NCBI RefSeq assembly: GCF_020283565.1
Contig: NC_060065.1
Location: 22,618,409 to 22,682,408, forward strand
Reading direction: 5' to 3'
From: Trifolium pratense
Lineage: Eukaryota; Streptophyta; Magnoliopsida; Fabales; Fabaceae
DNA: 64,000 nucleotides
The notes under the pieces are model-generated. The model saw only the letters and a program-made list of their open reading frames with translations, was not told the origin of the DNA and did not search any database. This document shows positions 57,901 to 64,000 of this stretch, piece by piece. The position numbers and the translations under genes were made by a program. Position 1 is the stretch's first letter. Each line of letters opens with the position of its first letter.

Positions 57901-59366
57901 GAATAATTAATATTTATTCCATCATTATTATTTCTAAGAGTTTGTCTTATTCTTTCAGCAAAAAGATGAGGCAAACCATCTACAAATTTTGATTTCCAAT
58001 GCATAGAATTGGGATTTTTTAATTGAAAAACTCTAGATAAAAAGGTATCTTTATACCATCTAAAATGAGTTAAAGATGGACATCTAAGATTTTGCAATAA
58101 TGTTTGCAATTTCTCAGCAATGGGTATATTAGTTCCTACAAAATGTTGTAGAATAGAAAGACATAGTGTATAAACTGCATCTTCTTCTTCAGTAGTAGTG
58201 ATAGTAGTATTACTACTTGACGTTTCAGTTTTTATAAGCTTTTTATGAGAGAGAATTTCTCTCTTCTGAGCATCAGTGAGATAATGATCCCACCAACCTC
58301 TCAGTTGGCCAACAAATCCAGTTGTTATAAACGACGCTATAGAGCTATCAGAATTATCCTGTTGTTTACAAATAGATGAATACATAATTATTCTGTGTAT
58401 CATATCAATAATTTGCTTATCATTTAAGCCATCAATATTCCATTCATAAATGGCCTTTCCAGAATAAGAATTCTGAAAGGGTTCAGCTTCTTCAAAGAGT
58501 AAATCTTGAGGCGAAGGCCTCTTATAATAATATTTTTCTACGGGCTTAGGAGCATAAATAGGATTTATTTGAGCAATCTGATCATTTATCTCATGATTAG
58601 CAAATATTTCTGCTAATTGGTCAATATCCTCTATATCAGAGGTGTCGGACATATTTTTCTGAGATAAGACATTTAAGCGAAGTTGTTTAAGCTTTTCCTC
58701 CAAAACATGAATAAATTCATCGTTATTAGATTTTAATTTAAATCCTTCTACCGCTATAGGTGGTTGAATAATAGGGACATCTTTATTAATAACAATCTCT
58801 GAGGATTCAGTATCAATTTTATTCTTTTCTAACTGATTTAGAATTAGATTCTGTTTAGTTAATTGTTCTTCCAAAAGTCTTTTTAAATCAGTAATATCTT
58901 TTTCTAGGGACATAAATTGGTCACCTAAACAAATAAGGAAAGAATTAGTGTAATTTTGAGATTTAACTATTGCATTTAGTTCTTTGAGAGTAATATAATC
59001 ATTCTCAACTTTCTGATTCTGGAGGTTTAAATAAGCTGTAGCTTCAACATTCTTTCCTAAACTTATAGTCTGTTCAGGGGGAAAAGGAGAAATTATAACC
59101 TCTCCACTATGGGTATTCCAATTCTTATTTTGTAAAACCATAATTTCACTTTTAACTTTGTTATGAAAATACTTAACAAACCATTTTACAAAAGGAACAT
59201 AACTTTGTATTTGAGATAAATAATCATAATAATTATCTTTCAATTCTTTTAATTCAAAATCTTTGAATTTTTTGAAATACCAATTTCTGAAATCTTTATA
59301 TCTATCTTGGTTGAACTCATCATTGATGAGTTGCCTCCAACTACTTCCTGGGGAAAGATCCATCAT
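54981..59366 (-). pseudogene. EPRV-C ORF1b: CP-AP-RT-RNase H polyprotein with one in-frame TAG
   Basis: Open from ATG 59366 except for TAG at 56819-56817; the same frame continues to 54981. Domains: coat protein with coiled-coil-like Leu/Lys stretch (around 58900-58700), basic region (RRKNYSKPKHKD), CCHC knuckle CHKCGKVGHYANQC (about 57556-57515), Ser/Glu acidic stretch, protease motif DSGAD (near 56845-56830) with the TAG just after it, RT with YIDDVLVF (about 55820-55797) and RNase H with ETDASN (about 55380). The Asn after the first catalytic region is also Asp in A and Ser-Asp in B. Start ATG overlaps the MP ORF stop as ATGA. A single stop could be a plain lesion; readthrough cannot be excluded. 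Confidence 0.8.
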
Positions 59367-60409
59367 AAATGAAAACTCATTTCAGATTGGGTAGGCGATT
59401 CCCTACTCTGAGAAATATTTTTTTGATATATTCCTTGAGGAATTTTATTTTCACTTATGCGAATATTTTCAACGGATTCAATATCCTCTCTTATTTGAGA
59501 AGTAGAGGCTCTAGAAAGCTCTAAAGGGGCAGTGTGGAACTCACTAGTAGAATACCTGGATGACATGGTTCTAGGAATTTTTATACTCCTCTGAGGAGTA
59601 AATCTTATTTCAATATCTCCTTCAGTAGTTTGGGAAATTTGGTCTGTATCCGTATTTATTATAGGATCAGGATCAACTTCTTGAGGTAATGTCCAGGTTT
59701 CAGGAAAATTTATTTCATTCCATTTTATTAACCTATTTGCTGCAACATTAGAAGTTAATAAATTAGTTTGGACTAAGGTTGTGGTTCCAGGAAACAATAT
59801 TTGTTTCGCTTTGGGATTAAGAGTATTTAAGACTCTGTAATAAACCCTATAGCATATTGCTATTATTTCACTACCAGTTTTATAATTATAACCATTGGTA
59901 TGAACTGTCAATTGCATAGCATCATTTAGGTGCTTATCAGTTAAAGATAAACTTAAATTAGGTGAAACATCAAAATATACTGGTCCATGACACAGACTTG
60001 TTTCGATTAAAGCAGCTGGAGAAGGTTTAAAATCTTTACACCTACCATCTCTAACATAAGCCATTATACTAGAATTTAACCCTAACATAGTTAAAGGTTT
60101 AAAGGCTATTTGGATTAATCCAATATGAATAAAATTATATCCCTTAAAAGGAAGTAAATCTGCTTTACTTAATAATTTTATAGTCTTGGTATTACCAGTA
60201 ACTTGAATTGTTCGCTCAACTGTTTTAACAGCATAACGAGATAATATATCAAAGGTTCCAAATTTATAAATTTGTTTAGAAGGGACAGAAGGAATAGTCC
60301 ATCTGTTTAATTTTTCCAAATTTTTTGGATATTCTATTGAATCTTCATTCTTTATTAAATTATTCTGATTATCATCATATTCTTCAGAGTCGTTCATAAA
60401 ATAAAACAA
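59363..60409 (-). CDS. EPRV-C movement protein as a separate ORF, 348 aa
   Basis: A 30K-superfamily movement protein, which in the family forms tubules through plasmodesmata. The core is visible at residues ~95-190: FIHIGLIQIAFKPLTMLGLN, then VRDGRCKDF, and HGPVYFDVSPNLSLSLTD, matching GPVYFNCYPNYSMSLND in A. The Ser/Thr-rich C-terminus (SPTQSEMS) matches the place in A where MP passes into CP without a break. Here the ORF stops with TGA overlapping the next ATG (ATGA, 59366-59363). The start may be the first Met or Met5 (MNDSEEYD). Whether separate MP and CP ORFs are original or the result of a frameshift cannot be told from one copy. Confidence 0.75.
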   Translation of the reverse strand: MFYFMNDSEEYDDNQNNLIKNEDSIEYPKNLEKLNRWTIPSVPSKQIYKFGTFDILSRYAVKTVERTIQVTGNTKTIKLLSKADLLPFKGYNFIHIGLIQIAFKPLTMLGLNSSIMAYVRDGRCKDFKPSPAALIETSLCHGPVYFDVSPNLSLSLTDKHLNDAMQLTVHTNGYNYKTGSEIIAICYRVYYRVLNTLNPKAKQILFPGTTTLVQTNLLTSNVAANRLIKWNEINFPETWTLPQEVDPDPIINTDTDQISQTTEGDIEIRFTPQRSIKIPRTMSSRYSTSEFHTAPLELSRASTSQIREDIESVENIRISENKIPQGIYQKNISQSRESPTQSEMSFHL

Positions 60410-60850
60410 GGGTTGTTATGACTGGCAGGATAGTAAATTTGTCTGATGAAACTAAAAATAAAATTTTCTCAACATCTTCAGTCTTCTGAGCAAACGCAAA
60501 TAGCGTTTAACTATCAACCCGAAGGGATAGACAGACCAAGTCTCAAAACTCAGAAGTTACATAGTTCTTAGGAAAAACAGGCAAAAGATCAACCAACCCC
60601 TCACCTGGGGAAAACGGGATCAAGCCTTACACTAAGAAATATGTCAAGTTCAAAAGAACAAAGAAAATCGGTAAACTAAATTTTACTAATTTTTTCATCA
60701 GATCTATTTACTAAGCTGTCAAGTCATAACAAGAGTTTAGCAACTAATTGTCATTACAATTAGTAAATTAAAAGATTGGGTTATACCTGGATCGTTAGCA
60801 AGTATGCAGCAAGTGTATGTATTTTTAGAATAAGACGAAAGTGCTACAGT
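60410..60850 (-). other. EPRV-C leader region
   Basis: Non-coding viral sequence between the promoter/poly(A) region and the MP start. It contains the block GCTACAGTGCGTCGCAGC (about 60842-60859 on the + strand) shared with the C-like fragment at 24383. No gene; the primer site is degenerate or absent. Confidence 0.5.
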
Positions 60851-60903
60851 GCGTCGCAGCGGGGTATATAGTATGAAATGGTTTTAAGAAGAAAGTATAA
60901 GGT

Positions 60904-60960
60904 TTTATTTCTCTGATAAGTTATATTACAAATGAGGCAAAGGCCTCTATATATAGGAAA
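60904..60960 (-). promoter_or_regulatory. EPRV-C promoter and polyadenylation signal
   Basis: Minus strand CTATATATAG at about 60960-60951 is the likely TATA box; AATAAA is at 60909-60904. Position after ORF2 and before the leader agrees with the other lineages. 60961-61239 is intergenic viral DNA without a gene. Confidence 0.5.
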
Positions 60961-61239
60961 ATAAGGGATCACTATTTGATCCAGTAAAAGGTAACACTAA
61001 CCTACAGCTGTCCAAACAAAGGATAGTGGGATAATGCCGGGTGCTCAATGGGCCCCATCGTCACATCTGTCTCACTATTATACAATAAAGCATCAATAAA
61101 GCATAAAATTACAATTCACAAACGGACAACTGACATATTAAACTTTAATAAAGTTGATAAAGACCTATTTGTCTTCTTTGGCCGACAACAAGGTTCAGCT
61201 AAATTATGATTAACCTTTTGACCAGTTAATTTATTTTTA

Positions 61240-63750
61240 CTAGCTCTTGTCTTTCTTGGTTTTTATTGACTGAATCATGGCATCCCAGAAATCTTCCTGG
61301 GTAGGTTCATCATCTGGCTGAGATTCTCCAGCTAAACCTTCAAACATATTTTGACCAACGGATCCTTGGGAAGAGGTAGACATATCATCTCCTTTTACTG
61401 TTGAGGGAAAAGTATTGAAAAACTGGGTTTTCATATGATCCAAAATTCTGACCATGACTTCTTCTTCTGATTCTTTAGGATATTTCCTTTGAAAATAATC
61501 TTTTAAATCAGCCATAGAGTACTGGTGGCTATGATCTTTTGTGCCTGTGGCTTTATCCTCATTGATAACAATTTTTACCCTGGATATTAAATCCTGAATA
61601 TCTTCAGAACTCTTCTTGGTCCACCATTTGTAAAAGAAATTTCTTTCTAAAATGGGGATATTAAATATATCTTTGGATATGGTTACTGTCCATCTCCATA
61701 TCCATGGAATTTGAAATTTAATGAAGAATAAACAGGGACATTGTCCTGTAATAAGTTTATTGGAAGCTATTTTTGATATTAAAGAGCTATTCTCACACCA
61801 CGGAGTATATAATTCTCCTACTTCCTTAGGTAAGATTTCTAAAGAAGGACCAAATTTGATCCACCAATTAAAAAACCAATTTGGTATGGGTTTATCCACA
61901 ATCTCTGGATTTATCGAGAAAAACCAAGAATGTTTGTTTTTCGGATTTTGATAATAAAAAGCTTGGGTAAAAGCCTGGATATAATCCCAATAATTAAAGT
62001 AGATGTATTTATCCTCAGCAATTTTTATTGCTTTTTCTCCGTTTGGATTTAGACCCCATTCTCTTGGTAATAATATTTTATTTATGTGACATTTACTAAA
62101 GTTTATAAAACTTTCTGGGTTATTATTCTGGTAATAATGTGTTATAGTTACTGATTCAGTAACTGTTAGCAAAATTTCTAAATTTGGCCTTGATTTGCCA
62201 AAAAGTCCAGCATATCCTCTGGATTCTAGATATCTTGTTTTGATTGACCATCCGTCATTACGGGTTAATGACAAATCTTCTTCATCAATGTGAATTATTT
62301 TTTCAGTGACAGGATTCTCAAAATATTCGGATGCCTGTTCCTTGGATTCATTAACTATTATATCTTTGTAAGATATTATCTTTTTTGAAGATGAAGACGG
62401 TTGGTCTTCCTTCTTAGGTGGGGCAGGCAATTGCCTGAGTTTTCCCACTGTGGTCCAATCCCCTATTAGGGAAATATTAGATTCTTGGTGATCAGTGCAT
62501 TTTGGCACATATTTTCTAGTATTATAATTTAGCATATTAGTAGTCTGTCTACAATAATATCGAGTTTTTATTATGTTTCTAAGTTTTGGGTCACAATTGA
62601 GCCTTAATGAATTTATTTGACCAATTTTCGTATTTAATGACATATTGACACCTTCTCATTGCGCAGACCATAACTTGAGCTACGGATATCGGATTGAGCC
62701 GCGGGAAGATGTGTTGGAAAGCTAAGATAAAGAGCTACAACTTTCATGTTGATGTTGAAATCCAGTTCAGAGCGAAAAGGAGTCGTTTATTCACATTTAT
62801 TTTCCAGACTTAGTAATAATAATGTAATTTCGGGTTAAACTTCTAATTTTCGGCCCGATACTTTTAGAGCCCGTTTCCCATGTATTATAAAAGCCAAAAA
62901 AACGCAGCCTAGGGTTCATTATTCTGAATTCACGCAAAAATAGAGGCTGCTACATTCTCATGGAAAACTAGCAACCATAGGTTGATCCATTGGTATACGG
63001 GAACATCGTTCATGACATCTTGAGGTTCAATTCTTAATAGTAATTCAGTTTATTTATTTATTTATTGTCTTCTCTTATCAATTCATGCTCTTTATTTATT
63101 TATGAAACTCGAATATAGTGATGCTTAATCTCTATTTTGAGTTATATATTGTGAGACTTTTCGGATTGATTCATCGCTTGTATGACTAGTTCGAATAGGA
63201 ATTGATATAGGTTTTTTCGCGCTTAGCAAAAAAGGGTTGGTCGAAATCTGTCATGATACAAACCGTGTTCTAAGTGACGCTTGTTCACTACTCATGGTTA
63301 GTTGAACACATTCTTTGCTTAATCGAATGAATTCGTATAAACTGTTTATCGCTTGTATAATCGGTCTTATAAACCAACCAAGGCATGAATATATAAACAA
63401 TATTTTATGTGAACCGAGGATAGAATCATAACGAAGTTTTCCTAAAACCAATGGATTGATCGTCTTTTTATCAATTGAATTTCTAATACTCTTTCGATCT
63501 AAACAAACCCAAAACCCCATATTTAATTGTGTTATTCATTGTTCTTATTTTTACTAATTATTAAATTAGAGGTCCTTGTGAGACGACCAAGGTTAACTAC
63601 CTTGTTACTACTTTTCTTAATTAAAACTTATTTTGATCACGAAACGACAACGATCACTTGGTAAGGCAACATATTGTTACCTCCTCTTCCACTACCAATA
63701 CCACGGCCAAATCCGCGGCCTCGGCCTCTTCCCCTATAAGGGGTTGTCAT
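61240..63750 (-). pseudogene. EPRV-C ORF2, second unit, split by a solo LTR
   Basis: The N-terminus (ATG at 63750, RGRGRGRGFGRG stretch) lies at 63750-63657; the remainder is at 62488-61240. Between them sits an 1168-bp solo LTR. The body has the aromatic core (IPNWFFNWWIKFGP), an IPWIWRW segment, KWWTKKS, MADLKDYFQRKYP, MSTSSQGS and a C-terminal EDFWDAMIQSIKTKKDKS. This is the only C copy that keeps the complete C-terminal half. Apart from the LTR I see no stop. Function unknown. Confidence 0.8.
62489..63656. mobile_element. Solo LTR, 1168 bp, in EPRV-C ORF2
   Basis: Ends TGATCAGTGC...CAACGATCA give a TGATC/GATCA inverted terminus (TG...CA). The 5-bp target duplication CTTGG (62484-62488, 63657-63661) is single copy in the first C unit (near 54913), which proves the insertion. 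Orientation is uncertain. No internal region or coding sequence. It post-dates the C integration. Confidence 0.88.
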
Positions 63751-64000
63751 CACCCTGCAAAAATTCACGGGTTAAGTAGTCAGCAAGAGAATTATTTTCT
63801 CCTTTAATATATTGAATATCAAATTCAAAAGCAGATAATTGAGCCTGCCAACTAGCAAAAATATGTTTTGCTACAAGGGTTTTTACATCCTTTTCTATAA
63901 TTGATTTAGCAGAGCTACAATCAATTCTTAAAAGAAATTTTTGATTTAATAAATCACTTTGAAATTTAGAAATACATTTAATAATAGAAAGCATTTCTTT
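63734..64000 (-). CDS. EPRV-C ORF1, 3' end of the second unit (RNase H), partial
   Basis: The frame is open to the right edge and encodes the RNase H C-terminus (LLRIDCSSAKSIIEKDVKTL, then ADYLTREFLQG). As far as it reaches it looks identical to the first unit (54981-55247), supporting tandem duplication of one virus. The stop overlaps the ORF2 start by 17 nt. Confidence 0.8.
   Translation of the reverse strand, partial: KEMLSIIKCISKFQSDLLNQKFLLRIDCSSAKSIIEKDVKTLVAKHIFASWQAQLSAFEFDIQYIKGENNSLADYLTREFLQGDDNPL

Larger units (their letters stand above)
54162..64000 (-). mobile_element. Endogenous pararetrovirus array, lineage C (minus strand, at least 1.3 units)
   Basis: Read on the minus strand: end of ORF1 and all of ORF2 of one unit (64000-61240, split by a solo LTR), intergenic promoter (about 61240-60850), leader (about 60790-60410), then ORF1 and part of ORF2 of the next unit (60409-54218). 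Two units in head-to-tail order share near-identical ORF1-end/ORF2 sequence. Proteins are clearly diverged from A and B (YIDD in RT, different MP). No canonical TGGTATCAGAGC primer site is seen where expected; the place reads CCAGGTATAACCC (about 60793-60781, minus strand). The array continues right of the window. Confidence 0.85.

Noticed and set aside
63251..63520. 89-codon frame in the solo LTR
   Set aside because: It lies wholly inside the LTR and shows no protein family features.

Overview
The window is repeat-dominated plant nuclear DNA, most likely from a dicot. A legume is my best guess from the repeat types: 9-bp-TSD Mutator-like MITEs ending in GGCTTAA, and a tRNA-derived SINE. The legume call is inference. 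I see no intact host protein gene. Nearly all recognisable coding sequence belongs to endogenous pararetroviruses (EPRVs, family Caulimoviridae). They have a two-ORF plan: ORF1 = movement protein, coat protein with CCHC knuckle, aspartic protease, reverse transcriptase and RNase H; ORF2 = a Trp-rich protein of unknown function. This plan is most like the florendoviruses. Three lineages are present, called here A, B and C.

Layout. 1-2605: 3' end of a Ty3/gypsy chromovirus and its 2.2-kb LTR, which interrupts a B provirus. 2606-9323 (B copy 1, +) and 9324-15736 (B copy 2, +) form a head-to-tail tandem. 15737-23433 is B copy 3 in reverse. A 19-nt filler follows, then a C-like 3' fragment (23453-24437, +) that ends in an (AT)n tract (24438-24523). 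24524-38998 is a large host inverted repeat: left arm 24524-26605, spacer 26606-28367, right arm 28368-38998. Each arm has a tRNA-Ala(UGC) gene. The right arm is swollen by a Helitron, a solo LTR, two hATs, a truncated L1, MULEs and MITEs, many with readable target-site duplications. A second (AT)n tract (38999-39051) leads into A copy A (39052-46186, +), joined tail-to-tail to A copy B (46187-53148, -), which ends in a third (TA)n tract (53149-53192). Host DNA with hairpin-type tandem repeats (53193-54161) precedes a C array (54162-64000, -) cut by an 1168-bp solo LTR.

How the parts relate. Both tail-to-tail EPRV dimers (B copies 2/3, A copies A/B) have their centre of symmetry inside the minus-strand primer-binding site (complement of the initiator tRNA-Met 3' end), each with an asymmetric 8-nt core. 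That is the site of the discontinuity in circular pararetrovirus DNA. The A dimer sits with (TA)n on both sides, and the C-like fragment also ends in (AT)n. This suggests dimeric linear viral DNA was captured at breaks in TA microsatellites. The promoters in each dimer point at each other, so each would transcribe antisense RNA of the opposite copy. The A copies keep long open ORFs, but the leader between the primer site and ORF1 is absent from both; B and C copies carry stops, frameshifts, deletions and insertions.
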